The notes: a model not told the origin generated them from the sequence alone. A stretch of 35,745 bases of DNA from JACKGS01 sp964448015 (GCA_964448015.1 CAYUUV010000006.1:1-35745); one strand, 5' to 3'. Shown: positions 15,056-23,266, counted from the stretch's first letter. A program made the numbers and translations.

Positions 15056-15409
15056 ATGGCATTATCACCAGAAGATCTCAATAGAATAAATGGTTTCGAA
15101 GCCGATGCGGCATTAGCGGCAGCACGTAAACGGAATGCTGCTCGTCACGTAGGTAGTGTGGCAGAACGCTTAGCAGGGGTTGCTAACGAGGCGGGGGTGA
15201 TTGATCCTGCTGATTCTTTACGAGTGCATACCAGCGAGGTCCCAGTTGTGGGTGCTGAGACGCCAGTTGATCCGTTTGCCGAGGAGAATACACCAATGGA
15301 AGAACTCACGATTGAGCAACTAACAGGTGCGCTTGAAGATAGACAAGATAGACGTATCAAAGTTACAGATGAAAGCAGCCCTGTAACAATAAAAGTTACC
15401 CATAATTAA
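15056..15409 (+). CDS. Unrecognised small acidic protein (117 aa)
   Basis: No family recognised. It is rich in Ala, Glu, Val and Asp, has no signal peptide or membrane segment, and looks partly disordered (residues 60-95, SEVPVVGAETPVDPFAEENT). The N-terminus (ALSPEDLNRINGFEADAALAAARKRNAARH) is helical. The perfect consensus promoter and the terminator that follows suggest a highly expressed monocistronic gene. Confidence 0.6.
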   Translation: MALSPEDLNRINGFEADAALAAARKRNAARHVGSVAERLAGVANEAGVIDPADSLRVHTSEVPVVGAETPVDPFAEENTPMEELTIEQLTGALEDRQDRRIKVTDESSPVTIKVTHN

Positions 15410-15435
15410 ATATAAAACAACCAGTATTGTAACCG

Positions 15436-15461
15436 GTGGCGCTGGCAAGGCGCCACTTTTT
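15436..15461 (+). terminator. Rho-independent terminator of the 15056 gene
   Basis: Stem GTGGCGC / GCGCCAC with a TGGCAAG loop, followed by TTTTT. The T-run directly precedes the next promoter. Confidence 0.85.
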
Positions 15462-15463
15462 GA

Positions 15464-15492
15464 TTGACATTTTTCAGATATCACGGTATAAA
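15464..15492 (+). promoter_or_regulatory. Promoter of the 51-aa gene
   Basis: TTGACA at 15464-15469, 17-bp spacer, TATAAA at 15487-15492. Confidence 0.8.
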
Positions 15493-15516
15493 AGAGGCAA
15501 GTGAACAGGACTCGCT

Positions 15517-15672
15517 ATGGACTTAGAAAAGCAAAATTTTATTGACCGGTATCTACCCCGTATCAAACGGGCTGGTGCAGTGGTGTTGGGTATTGCCTTG
15601 TTACCATTTTCAACGGAGCTTGCCGAAGACACCTTTTCCTGGGTAGACGAACACCCAGTGTCATCTACCTAG
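15517..15672 (+). CDS. Small predicted membrane protein (51 aa)
   Basis: Starts ATG GAC TTA GAA and ends at TAG 15670. The middle (residues 19-33, AGAVVLGIALLPFST) could span or enter the membrane; the ends are charged (MDLEKQNFIDRYLPRIKR; ELAEDTFSWVDEHP). The strong promoter with 17-bp spacing, placed right after a terminator, is the main reason to accept such a short gene. The RBS is weak (AACAGGA, about ten bases before the ATG). No family recognised. Confidence 0.55.
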   Translation: MDLEKQNFIDRYLPRIKRAGAVVLGIALLPFSTELAEDTFSWVDEHPVSST

Positions 15673-15688
15673 TCGTGATACTTTCATC

Positions 15689-15719
15689 AAGGATCATCCT
15701 TGATTCAGGGATGATCCTT
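15689..15719. repeat. REP-like palindrome between the 51-aa gene and glyQS
   Basis: Arms AAGGATCATCC and GGATGATCCTT around a core containing TTGATTCA. A diverged copy of the REP family; it could end transcription of the small gene. Confidence 0.65.
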
Positions 15720-15767
15720 GTATAATATGTTTTTCGTGAAATATTTTGCATCTGTTACAATAGGTGC

Positions 15768-17111
15768 ATGAATACAGAGGTAAACCTAGAAACAATCACT
15801 AGTTTATGTAAGCGCCGCGGCTTCATCTACCAAGGTAGCGAAGTGTACGGCGGGTTAAGTGGTACCTGGGACTACGGCCCCTTGGGAGTGCTTTTAAAGC
15901 GCAATATTATGAACCTCTGGTGGAAGATGTTTGTGGATGACCGTAGCGATATGTACGGGGTAGATGCGGCGATTTTGATGAATCAAAAAGTCTGGCAGGC
16001 AAGTGGTCATGTTGAGACGTTTGTGGATCCGCTATGTGAAGATACGGAAACAAAAAAGCGCTATCGTACCGACCATATTCTGAAAGACAGTGGTATTGAT
16101 CCTACCGGTATGACAATGGCCCAGATGGACGCGGCGATTCAAGCAAATAACATTTTGAGTCCAGATAAGAATCCGCTTTCGCAGTCTCGTACGTTTAACA
16201 TGATGTTTACCACGCATGTTGGGCCGGTTGCTGACGAACATTCAATTAGTTATCTTCGCCCGGAAACGGCGCAGGGTATCTTCACAAATTACAAGAATGT
16301 GGTGGATAGTTTTTATCCGGATTTGCCGTTTGGTATTGCGCAGCAAGGGAAGGCTTTCCGTAATGAAATCAGCCCACGCGATTTTGTTTTCCGCTCGCGC
16401 GAATTTGAGCAAATGGAGATTGAATACTTTATTGATCCAGCCGACTGGGAAAAGCTTTTTGCGCAGTGGCAAGCTGATATTAAAGAGTTTTTGCATGCCC
16501 TGGGCTTGCCTGAAGATGCTATTCATGAAGTGGAAGTACCAGAGGAAGATCGTGCTCACTACAGCAAACGAACCATAGATTACGAATTTGATTTTCCGCA
16601 TGGAAAAGATGAGCTTCTTGGTCTGGCGTACCGCACTGATTTTGATCTTGGTAACATTCAACGCGAATCAAAAAAGAGCATGGAATACACCATCAAGGGT
16701 ACGAACACAAAATTTGTTCCGCACGTGATCGAGCCATCTTTTGGTGTGGAACGAGCACTGATGGCTGTACTCTGTGCATCGTATCGCGAGGACGAACAGA
16801 ACGGTGAATCACGTGTTTATCTGGCACTACCGGAACATCTTGCACCCTATACATTCTGCGTTTCACCACTTTTGAAGAACAAACCTGAGTTGGTAACAAA
16901 GGCGCAGGAGGTATTCAAAGCCCTGAAAGCAAAATACGGCAACGTTACGTGGGACGACAACGGCAATATTGGTAAACGCTACCGCCGCCAAGATGAAATC
17001 GGTACCCCAAATTGCATCGTCATCGACTTTGAAACCTTAGAAAACGACACCGTGACCGTTCGTAACCGCGACACTACCGAACAGATTCGTACCACAATAG
17101 CGGAACTATAA
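15768..17111 (+). CDS. glyQS: Glycyl-tRNA synthetase (alpha2 type)
   Basis: Charges tRNA-Gly with glycine. The 447-aa single-chain class II enzyme shows GFIYQGSEVYGGLSGTWDYGPLG (residues 18-40), motif 2 RNEISPRDFVFRSREFEQMEIEYF, the glycine-pocket segment YRPETAQGIF-like LRPETAQGIFTNYKNV, motif 3 IEPSFGVERALMAVL, and a C-terminal anticodon-binding domain (APYTFCVSPLL...). This is the archaeal/eukaryotic-like alpha2 form, not the alpha2-beta2 GlyQ/GlyS pair. TACAAT at 15756-15761, within TCTGTTACAATA, precedes the ATG by six bases, so the message is probably leaderless; the same 12-base sequence precedes the gene at 19290. Confidence 0.95.
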   Translation: MNTEVNLETITSLCKRRGFIYQGSEVYGGLSGTWDYGPLGVLLKRNIMNLWWKMFVDDRSDMYGVDAAILMNQKVWQASGHVETFVDPLCEDTETKKRYRTDHILKDSGIDPTGMTMAQMDAAIQANNILSPDKNPLSQSRTFNMMFTTHVGPVADEHSISYLRPETAQGIFTNYKNVVDSFYPDLPFGIAQQGKAFRNEISPRDFVFRSREFEQMEIEYFIDPADWEKLFAQWQADIKEFLHALGLPEDAIHEVEVPEEDRAHYSKRTIDYEFDFPHGKDELLGLAYRTDFDLGNIQRESKKSMEYTIKGTNTKFVPHVIEPSFGVERALMAVLCASYREDEQNGESRVYLALPEHLAPYTFCVSPLLKNKPELVTKAQEVFKALKAKYGNVTWDDNGNIGKRYRRQDEIGTPNCIVIDFETLENDTVTVRNRDTTEQIRTTIAEL

Positions 17112-17121
17112 CGAGGATTTT

Positions 17122-17793
17122 ATGAATCAGCAACCATCAAGCGAGATGGTGTGGGAAAATCAGCGATATGTACGTGTGGAATTTGAGCGTGTGATAATAC
17201 CGCTTGTACCCGAAGATTTACATGAAACGGCACGACAGATTCTTGGTGATACGCTTGAGGCGTACTCCGAACCGACCCGTGGCTATCATACAATAGATCA
17301 TATTGCTGATTGCCTGCGCAAGCTTGCACCGTATGAAGGACGGGGAGATTACACGCAGCTATTTCTGGCGCTTTTGTGGCACGATTTGGTATATAAAACC
17401 GACGTGCAAGGTTCTGATGGGCTGAGTAACGAATTGCTGAGCGCGGAAGCGGCTTCTGTGATGATGGGGCAGCTGCAATTATCTGGAGCGGAAGATGTCT
17501 GTCGATTGATTATTGCGACCAAAGAGCATGATTCAACAATTGAAGACGAGGCCTTGATTTGTGCAATTGACATGTCGATTTTGGCTGAGCCGGAAGCCGT
17601 ATACGACGCCTACGCGGCTGGTATTCGTCATGAATACGGTCAATATACCGACGAGCAGTACCGAGCTGGCAGGTTAGCAGCCTTACGGTCCTTTCAACAG
17701 CCGTTTTATCATCCAGATTTTATGCATCTGACTGATGCTGCATACGCAAATATACAGCGTGAGGTTATATTGTTAAGTCGAGTTGCAGAGTAG
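17122..17793 (+). CDS. HD-superfamily metal-dependent phosphohydrolase
   Basis: 223 aa, resembling the predicted HD phosphohydrolases of the COG4339 type. The metal ligands are likely His56 and His60 in RGYHTIDHI, His87-Asp88 in LLWHDLVY, His in TKEHDSTIED and Asp in CAIDMSILAEP. The C-terminal AAGIRHEYGQYTDEQYRAGR is also family-typical. The substrate is unknown (a nucleotide is likely). It lies 10 bp after glyQS with GAGG before the ATG, so it is probably co-transcribed. Confidence 0.75.
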   Translation: MNQQPSSEMVWENQRYVRVEFERVIIPLVPEDLHETARQILGDTLEAYSEPTRGYHTIDHIADCLRKLAPYEGRGDYTQLFLALLWHDLVYKTDVQGSDGLSNELLSAEAASVMMGQLQLSGAEDVCRLIIATKEHDSTIEDEALICAIDMSILAEPEAVYDAYAAGIRHEYGQYTDEQYRAGRLAALRSFQQPFYHPDFMHLTDAAYANIQREVILLSRVAE

Positions 17794-17838
17794 CGCACGT
17801 CGGAGGAATGACACCTCAGAGTTTTGAGACTCGAATAA

Positions 17839-17882
17839 GTAAAGCGTTGACAGTAAGTAAAGCATAAACTATAATGTAAAGC
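17839..17882 (+). promoter_or_regulatory. Promoter and three-site operator of TA module 1
   Basis: TTGACA 17847-17852, 17-bp spacer, TATAAT 17870-17875: full consensus. Three direct copies of GTAAAGC at 17839-17845, 17857-17863 and 17876-17882 flank the -35, fill the spacer and lie between the -10 and the ATG (17883). Only seven bases separate the -10 from the ATG. Confidence 0.8.
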
Positions 17883-18149
17883 ATGATTATTAAAACTGTT
17901 ACCGTCAGTCGTAAAAACCAGATTACGTTGCCTGCGGAGTATGTAAGAAGTCTCAACTTAGATGAATCTCGTCAGATGAGAATCTATCTTAAGGGCAAAG
18001 AATTGGTTGTCAAACCCGAGCCAAGCCTCAAAGAACAATTGGCGCCAATCCATGCGAAAGTGGCACGGCAAATGAAGGGCAAAAAACCGCTGACCGACGA
18101 AGAACTAAAAGAATTTATACGTCACGGCATAGGCAACAGGGCGGTTTAA
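17883..18149 (+). CDS. AbrB/VapB-type antitoxin, module 1
   Basis: 88 aa. The N-terminal swapped-hairpin (AbrB/MazE) DNA-binding domain is at residues 1-48: VTVSRKNQITLPAEYVRSLNLDESRQMRIYLKGKELVVKPE. The C-terminal tail (residues 50-85, basic and then acidic helices) should wrap the toxin. It is expected to neutralise the PIN toxin encoded next and to repress its own promoter. The stop overlaps the toxin start (TAATG). Its recognition loop SRKNQITLP differs from those of the other antitoxins in this window, as do its operator half-sites. Confidence 0.85.
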   Translation: MIIKTVTVSRKNQITLPAEYVRSLNLDESRQMRIYLKGKELVVKPEPSLKEQLAPIHAKVARQMKGKKPLTDEELKEFIRHGIGNRAV

Positions 18150-18532
18150 TGCGCCACAAATTTGTTGACACTAATATTCTGCTTCGTATTATTACCGAAG
18201 ATATCCCCGAGCTAGCCGAGAAGGCCTACGCTATGCTTGAATCGTGTCCAGTCGGTGGAGCATATGTGTCAGAATCTGTCGTTGATGAGATTTGTTTTGT
18301 ACTACAGTTTAATGATTTATATAAATTAAGCCATCAAGAGATTGCTGAGAATCTATTAATTGTATTAAACGACAGCCACATCGCATGCCATCAAGATGTA
18401 GTCCGTGCAGTTGCACTGTATGGTCAAAATCCGAAGCTGGATTTTGTAGACTGTCTTTTGGCAGTTAAAGCAGATATGAAACGAGAGAACGTACTGACAT
18501 TCGACAAAGATCTACAAAATATTCTTACCTAA
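18149..18532 (+). CDS. VapC-type PIN-domain toxin, module 1
   Basis: 127 aa PIN-domain ribonuclease; such toxins cut specific tRNAs or rRNA. Acidic residues for metal binding: Asp7 (FVDTNILLR), Glu42 or Glu47 (SESVVDEI), Asp98/Asp101 (LDFVDCLLA) and Asp119 (TFDKDL). Start ATG 18149 overlaps the antitoxin stop by one base, so the two are translationally coupled. Confidence 0.9.
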   Translation: MRHKFVDTNILLRIITEDIPELAEKAYAMLESCPVGGAYVSESVVDEICFVLQFNDLYKLSHQEIAENLLIVLNDSHIACHQDVVRAVALYGQNPKLDFVDCLLAVKADMKRENVLTFDKDLQNILT

Positions 18533-18637
18533 GAGTCTGCTGCATAGATTCACAGGCTGCATCTACTATAAAAAAGTACCGAGAAGCAAATTGCTCGTGC
18601 TTGCAAGTAGTGCACAGATCTGTCAGTATTTGATCTT

Positions 18638-19267
18638 ATGACTACATTTGGAGAAACACCGGCAGAGGCGGAAAGAGTGCTGACGACCGAAGAGGTGGTT
18701 GGTTTTCGGGAAGATATCGTATGGCCAAGTATCAAGTGGTTGAAGCGCGGCTTTGATTTTATGCGCGAAGCACCCGTGGGTAGCGCGTTTAGTCAGTATG
18801 AGACAATAGTCGTAGCAGACAATCGATTTACGGTTGGTGTGCAGGCCACCATATATCCCTTAGACGAAGACGACCCTCACGGGAGAGTTGGCGACGTTCG
18901 GTGCGTAACTGAATTTGCACAGCCAAACATGACGGACTCTTTAATTACTATTGCTAGACAAGAAGAAGCTACGATTGATCAAGAAGAACTCGAGCAGGGA
19001 TTACTACTGGCCTGGGAAGTTACGGAATACGATATCACAGATTCAGGTGATCGACCATTTGTAAAATCTTCCCACTATGAACTCCAGGATTCTGCAGGAG
19101 AAGTTGTTTGGTCTAGTGAAGGCGAAGAAGGTGATACTCACGACTTGGGTGAGTTTGAGGTTATAGAAGAGTTATTTGGCGAAGTAGTGAAAACCGAAGA
19201 CGCGACAGCAGTTCAGATAGTGTTCAGTTGTCTCGGCGTACCTGAAGAAATCACATTTCCAGAGTAA
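18638..19267 (+). CDS. Unrecognised acidic protein (209 aa)
   Basis: No family recognised. It is strongly acidic, mixed alpha/beta, with no signal peptide or membrane helix. Residues 30-50 (VWPSIKWLKRGFDFMREAP) recall the WLEDVQFVGRSLRFMRSHSP segment of the 27139 protein, but I cannot show that they are homologous. The C-terminal half has alternating strand-like segments (SSHYELQDSAGEVVWSSEGEEG). It follows TA module 1 by about 105 bp and is probably a separate unit. The start ATG 18638 has no obvious RBS. Confidence 0.55.
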   Translation: MTTFGETPAEAERVLTTEEVVGFREDIVWPSIKWLKRGFDFMREAPVGSAFSQYETIVVADNRFTVGVQATIYPLDEDDPHGRVGDVRCVTEFAQPNMTDSLITIARQEEATIDQEELEQGLLLAWEVTEYDITDSGDRPFVKSSHYELQDSAGEVVWSSEGEEGDTHDLGEFEVIEELFGEVVKTEDATAVQIVFSCLGVPEEITFPE

Positions 19268-19289
19268 GAGTCTGTTACAATAAGTTCCT

Positions 19290-20531
19290 ATGAGGAAGAA
19301 TTTGAAACTGCCGTTTGATCGACAGAAGGCTGAAGAAATTATTGCAGAGTTTGGTTCACCGCTCTATGTGTACGACGAGGCGGGGATTCGCCAGCAGGCT
19401 CAGCTACTCTATAAAAGCTTTGCATGGGCTGAAGAATATAAAAATTTCTTTGCGGTGAAGGCGGCGCCAACGCCGGCACTTTTGAAAATATTGCAAGAAG
19501 AAGGGATGGGGTTTGATTGTTCTTCTCGAACCGAACTGACAATTATGCAGCGCATGGGTGTTGCGGGGGAGGACATATTTTTCACCAGTAATAATACGCC
19601 GAAAGCAGATTTTGAACTAGCAATTCAACTTGGTGCAACAGTGAATATTGACGACCTTTCTCAGGTTCCCGTTTTCATTGAAGCACTGAGTGGTCAGTCG
19701 TACAAACGAGTTGCCGCCCGTTATAATCCAGGTGATCTGAAATCTGGTAACGCCATTATTGGCGAACCGGTGGAAGCTAAATATGGTATGAGTGCCGATC
19801 AGCTTATTGCGGCTTTTACTCTCTTGAAAGAACAAGATATTCAAGAATTTGGTCTGCATGCCATGGTGGCGTCGAACGAGCTGGAGCCGAACTACTTTGC
19901 TGATACGGCACAGTTACTACTTGATGCAGTTGAGCGTATTGAAAGCGAAGCGGGTATTACGGTTACTTTTATTAACCTTGGCGGTGGTTTTGGCGTGAAC
20001 TATCTACCCGATCAAGCGCCGTTTGATGTGCAGGCCGCCTCAGATGAAATTCATGAGGTTTTAAAAAAGCGCAATAGAACAGATTTAGTTGTCTTCACAG
20101 AAAATGGGCGATTCGTCACCGGTCCACATGGGTTCTTGCTGACAAAAGCGCAATACGTTATGGAAAAACACAAACGATACCTAGGAGTTGATGCTTCAAT
20201 GCATAATTTAATGCGTCCGGGTATGTATGGTGCCTACCATCACATGACTGTTTTAGGCAAAGAAAACGCGCTGTACGAAGTGCAGTACGATGTCGTCGGT
20301 TCACTGTGTGAAAATAACGATAAATTTGCCATCAACCGCATGCTGCCAACAGTTAGTGCGGGTGATCTGTTGGTAGTTCACGACGCCGGTGCTCATGGCC
20401 ATGCAATGGGCTTTAACTACAACGGCTTATTGCGCTCTGCTGAAGTGCTGCTGCAAAGCGACGGAACAGTGCAGCTGATTCGAAAAGCTGAAACAATAGA
20501 TTACGTTCTAGCAAACATAATCTGGCCATGA
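19290..20531 (+). CDS. lysA: Diaminopimelate decarboxylase-like PLP enzyme
   Basis: 413 aa, alanine-racemase-fold decarboxylase of the LysA/ornithine decarboxylase group. PLP lysine in NFFAVKAAPTPALL; GGGFGVNY for the phosphate; ENGRFVTGPHG; the VGSLCENND motif with the cross-subunit Cys; and HDAGAHGHAMGFNYNG near the end. These fit conversion of meso-DAP to lysine. The usual HIGS motif after strand 5 is replaced by HAMVASNE, so another carboxylated amino acid is possible. No other lysine-pathway gene lies in the window. An extended -10 (TGTTACAAT, ending 19281) precedes the ATG by eight bases, so the message is probably leaderless. Confidence 0.8.
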   Translation: MRKNLKLPFDRQKAEEIIAEFGSPLYVYDEAGIRQQAQLLYKSFAWAEEYKNFFAVKAAPTPALLKILQEEGMGFDCSSRTELTIMQRMGVAGEDIFFTSNNTPKADFELAIQLGATVNIDDLSQVPVFIEALSGQSYKRVAARYNPGDLKSGNAIIGEPVEAKYGMSADQLIAAFTLLKEQDIQEFGLHAMVASNELEPNYFADTAQLLLDAVERIESEAGITVTFINLGGGFGVNYLPDQAPFDVQAASDEIHEVLKKRNRTDLVVFTENGRFVTGPHGFLLTKAQYVMEKHKRYLGVDASMHNLMRPGMYGAYHHMTVLGKENALYEVQYDVVGSLCENNDKFAINRMLPTVSAGDLLVVHDAGAHGHAMGFNYNGLLRSAEVLLQSDGTVQLIRKAETIDYVLANIIWP

Positions 20532-20564
20532 GCCATCGGCCAAGTGCTGAAGATACCGGCTTAG

Positions 20565-20957
20565 TTACCAGCAGAACTTGAAGCTGCGGGATCCGTTTTC
20601 TGATGTGTAACCAAAGGCTGTGTAGCAGTGCCCGTTATTGAGCAGGGTCATATTAGATGTTACAGCGTAAGCTGAACCAGCACCGTACTGGTAGGTGTAG
20701 CTATATGGAGTAGAATTTTCAATTACTGCGCGCTTGTATAATTTTGTACCACTGCTTACATGACTAAATGTGTAACCATTGGTACAGCGATACGCGGTTA
20801 GTTTTGAGGTTCCCCATTGCAGCGTGCCAACAGTAGCACGTCCCGCGCAGTTCAGCCAACTAGTGCCTTCCGTGCGTCTGGCGGCTTCAGCGGTTGGTGC
20901 CGATGTTAAAAAAAGGACCACACTTGCGGTCGCTAAAATTTTTATTATTTTTTTCAT
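20565..20957 (-). CDS. Small secreted protein of unknown function (130 aa)
   Basis: The signal peptide is clear: MKKIIKILATASVVLFLTSAPTAEA with likely cleavage after AEA (residue 25). The mature part is rich in Tyr, Thr, Ser and Gly and has four cysteines (LNCAGR, YRCTNG, GHCYTA, KFCW), enough for two disulfides. Its strand-rich pattern (YSYTYQYGAGSAYAV) suggests a small beta-sandwich exported to the surface or medium. No known family recognised. A strong RBS AAGGAGGAAG precedes ATG 20957. It converges on the lysA-like gene with 33 bp between stops. Confidence 0.7.
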   Translation of the reverse strand: MKKIIKILATASVVLFLTSAPTAEAARRTEGTSWLNCAGRATVGTLQWGTSKLTAYRCTNGYTFSHVSSGTKLYKRAVIENSTPYSYTYQYGAGSAYAVTSNMTLLNNGHCYTAFGYTSENGSRSFKFCW

Positions 20958-21121
20958 TGCTTCCTCCTTGTAACGTTAATGTGATACGTTTTGAGAAACC
21001 ATGTTTGTATTTAACGTGACAATACTCCAAATACTATTCAAAAACAATATGATATTTGTCACAGAGTAGCGTTTCAACATCATATTCTCATGTATTGGAA
21101 GGTGAGTGGTATTATTGATGT

Positions 21122-21604
21122 ATGAAAGATACTGTAAACGTAATTGTGAGATTGGCACGCGAAGACGAGTTGAGGGTTGTGCAGGACCTCAACCACAAGC
21201 TATTCATTCATGATAACCAGTATTTTAATGATCTTAATCTACAGTGGCCGTATCAGAAGAATGGTGAGGAATATTTTCAGAACATGATCAACGGCTCAAA
21301 AGGTGTGTGCTTTGTGGCAGAGGTTGAAGAACAAATTGTCGGGTACTTAGTGGGTCGCATCTTTGATGCCGGTAGTGCATATCTTGCAAAGCGGGCAGAA
21401 CTCGATAACATGTTTGTAGAAGAAGACTGTCAAAACAAGGGAGTTGGTTCTGCACTAGCGGGCGAATTTAAAAAATGGTGCAAAGAAAACGGTGTAGAAA
21501 AAATATTTGTAAACGCGTTTTCACCCAACACTGGTGCAATCACATTTTATGAAAAGAACAATTTTCAAACCTATTCAACCACACTCTATCAGGATCTACA
21601 ATGA
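21122..21604 (+). CDS. GNAT-family N-acetyltransferase
   Basis: 160 aa. The acetyl-CoA-binding motif is QNKGVGSALAGEFKKW (Q104-G109 core), preceded by the strand ELDNMFVEEDC and followed by VEKIFVNAFSPNTGAITFYEKNNF, a typical GNAT C-terminal half. The acceptor substrate is unknown. TATTAT at 21111-21116 lies five bases before the ATG, so this is probably a leaderless start. It overlaps the next gene by four bases (ATGA). Confidence 0.85.
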   Translation: MKDTVNVIVRLAREDELRVVQDLNHKLFIHDNQYFNDLNLQWPYQKNGEEYFQNMINGSKGVCFVAEVEEQIVGYLVGRIFDAGSAYLAKRAELDNMFVEEDCQNKGVGSALAGEFKKWCKENGVEKIFVNAFSPNTGAITFYEKNNFQTYSTTLYQDLQ

Positions 21605-22128
21605 CCAATAACGAATCACTCCAAAATACCAGAGAATTTTTATGCCAGTCATCGAATGGTGTCGATGTATTTGTTGACACAGAACATACCAACATAGCGC
21701 TGCATATTATTGAAAATCCTAATCTGGTCGAGTCAGTGAAAGAGGCTGTTCAGCAATCGGAAGTTACGGGTAAGAAAGTGGCGCTTGAGGTAGATCTTGG
21801 TAGGGTGATTGGTGAAACCAGTATGGTCGAAATTACTGAGCAAGATGAAGTCGTATATGCAAAACGATTAGGCCGCGATAAATATTCAAAGTTTGTCAAA
21901 AATCGAGAATTACTACCAACAAGCAAAGTGGTAGTCATACTTTTTCAAGAAGACTACGGTTATCTTGTGTGGAGCGCTTGGTGTGGTGAGTTACTTCCGC
22001 AAGAACCTGATGGTCAGGGAGGTATGCACACGAGTCGTGCGTTCGACATGTCGCATGCGCTTGTATACAATTCTAAAATTATTCAGTCTGGGACCGAAGC
22101 AACACAAAATCCATCTACAGTAGACTAG
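21601..22128 (+). CDS. Unrecognised protein coupled to the GNAT (175 aa)
   Basis: No family recognised with confidence. The protein is mixed alpha/beta, with strands VDVFVDTEH, KKVALEVDLGRVIGET and KVVVILFQEDYGYLVWSAWCGEL, and no export signal. The layout of the 120-150 segment (hydrophobic strand, then WSAWCGELLPQEP) could fold around a small-molecule site. The four-base overlap with the GNAT gene suggests joint translation and perhaps a joint role. Confidence 0.6.
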   Translation: MTNNESLQNTREFLCQSSNGVDVFVDTEHTNIALHIIENPNLVESVKEAVQQSEVTGKKVALEVDLGRVIGETSMVEITEQDEVVYAKRLGRDKYSKFVKNRELLPTSKVVVILFQEDYGYLVWSAWCGELLPQEPDGQGGMHTSRAFDMSHALVYNSKIIQSGTEATQNPSTVD

Positions 22129-22163
22129 TAGTTCGTTTTTGCATACTATGCTAGTATCGAATC

Positions 22164-22463
22164 ATGAAATCTGAAGAAAATGCACAAAGGTTAGAAGATG
22201 TACGCGAATTGATTGATAGTCTTGACCGTGAGCTTGTGATGTTGCTCAAGCAACGTAGTAGATTAGTGGAAATGGTAACTGAGATTAAAAAAGAATCTGG
22301 CCAGCCTGCGCATCAGCCAACCAGGTTTGCGCTGATGGTGGATCAGCTACAAACAATTGCCAAAGAAGAAGGCTTAGATCCCGAGCTTGTTACTGAGGTG
22401 TGGGACGCAATTCATGAATCCAGCCAGCGCCAACAAAATGCGATACTAAAACAAGCTACTTGA
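22164..22463 (+). CDS. Chorismate mutase type II (AroQ) domain protein
   Basis: 99-aa all-helical protein with the AroQ pattern: LEDVRELIDSLDRELVMLLKQRSRLVEMVTEIKK (residues 10-43), then QPTRFALMVDQLQTIAKEEGLDPELVTEVWDAIHESSQRQQNA. The length and helix spacing fit a stand-alone chorismate mutase (chorismate to prephenate). No other aromatic amino acid gene is nearby, so it may be an orphan or serve another isochorismate-like reaction. TAGTAT at about 22151-22156 precedes the ATG closely. Confidence 0.75.
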   Translation: MKSEENAQRLEDVRELIDSLDRELVMLLKQRSRLVEMVTEIKKESGQPAHQPTRFALMVDQLQTIAKEEGLDPELVTEVWDAIHESSQRQQNAILKQAT

Positions 22464-22502
22464 GTAGCCCAAGGGTATCACTGAAGCTCAGTAATATGTT
22501 TT

Positions 22503-22546
22503 GTATTACTTGACAAAACGTATTACATTTTGATAATGTAATACGT
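22503..22546 (+). promoter_or_regulatory. Promoter and operator of TA module 2
   Basis: TTGACA 22510-22515 and GATAAT 22532-22537 (16-bp spacing). Half-sites GTATTAC at 22503-22509 and 22520-22526 and GTAATAC at 22538-22544; the last two form a perfect 12-bp-arm palindrome (ACGTATTACATT / AATGTAATACGT, 22518-22546) that ends at the ATG. Confidence 0.85.
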
Positions 22547-22822
22547 ATGAATAGCTATACAACAATAACGAGCAAAGGACAGGTGACAGTTCCTGCAAAA
22601 ATTCGTAAGAGTTTGGGGCTCATGCCATCTGATAGGCTACATGTCAAAGAGTTCAAGGGGCAGATCATACTAGAAAAAGATGATTACTGGTCTGAATTTG
22701 ACCGTCTACAGGTCAAGGTTCAAAATCACAGAAATAAAAAAGGTATTACGCCACTTTCAATCGAAGAAATTGAAAATTTACGCGACCAAGTGTGGGGCGA
22801 TGGAGCAAGTTCTCGTGAGTAA
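22547..22822 (+). CDS. AbrB/VapB-type antitoxin, module 2
   Basis: 91 aa. AbrB-like DNA-binding domain at residues 1-48 with the classic loop TTITSKGQVTVPAKIRKSLGL, followed by a helical toxin-binding tail. It partners the PIN toxin that overlaps its 3' end. It carries the same TSKGQVT[V/I]P recognition loop as module 4, and the two promoters share GTAATAC half-sites, so cross-repression is possible. Confidence 0.9.
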   Translation: MNSYTTITSKGQVTVPAKIRKSLGLMPSDRLHVKEFKGQIILEKDDYWSEFDRLQVKVQNHRNKKGITPLSIEEIENLRDQVWGDGASSRE

Positions 22823-23216
22823 TGCTGTTTCATTCGATACGAATCTTCTGATACGTTGGATTTTACAAGATGTACCCGAGCAGGCGGCGCGGGTTATTAC
22901 ACTACTGAAGGACTCTGACATTAAGGAGGTTCACATTGCAGATATGGCTATCGCAGAAGTAGTGTGGATATTGAGCTCACGCCGAGTCGGGTATTCTCGA
23001 GCTGATGTAGTTGAAGTGCTTGGTATTATCTTTAAGTATCCAAAAATTAAATACAATCAGACTTTGTTTGAAGGCGTGTTACCATTTTATGTTGCTCATC
23101 CGGCTATTTCTTTTGTTGATGCCTGTCTTGCCGGGTATGCAAACCTAAACACGACTCAACTTTTAACATTTGATAAAAAACTTTCTCGCCAAAGTAAAAA
23201 CGCCACGTTGGTCTAA
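22815..23216 (+). CDS. VapC-type PIN-domain toxin, module 2
   Basis: 133 aa from GTG 22815, which has GGAG nine bases upstream and puts the first catalytic Asp at position 8 (SFDTNLLIRW). An ATG at 22800 in the same frame is the alternative; the much longer open frame from 22680 is only overlap with the antitoxin. Other conserved acids: Glu in MAIAEVVW, Asp in ISFVDACLAG, and Asp in LTFDKKL. It is expected to be a tRNA- or rRNA-cleaving ribonuclease inhibited by the antitoxin. Confidence 0.85.
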   Translation: MSNAVSFDTNLLIRWILQDVPEQAARVITLLKDSDIKEVHIADMAIAEVVWILSSRRVGYSRADVVEVLGIIFKYPKIKYNQTLFEGVLPFYVAHPAISFVDACLAGYANLNTTQLLTFDKKLSRQSKNATLV

Positions 23217-23217
23217 A

Positions 23218-23262
23218 ACATTATAATAATATTGTAATGTTTTACATTCTGTGCTAATGTTT
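23218..23262 (+). promoter_or_regulatory. Promoter and operator of TA module 3
   Basis: TTGTAA 23232-23237, 17-bp spacer, TAATGT 23255-23260. Half-sites: ACATTA at 23218-23223 (inverted) and TAATGTTT at 23235-23242 and 23255-23262. The second site also forms a small palindrome AATGT-TTT-ACATT (23236-23248). Confidence 0.7.
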
Positions 23263-23266
23263 AATT

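Noticed and set aside
22680..22814. Longer N-terminus for the module 2 PIN toxin
   Set aside because: The extension lies inside the antitoxin gene and has no PIN-like residues; GTG 22815 has an RBS and places the catalytic Asp normally.
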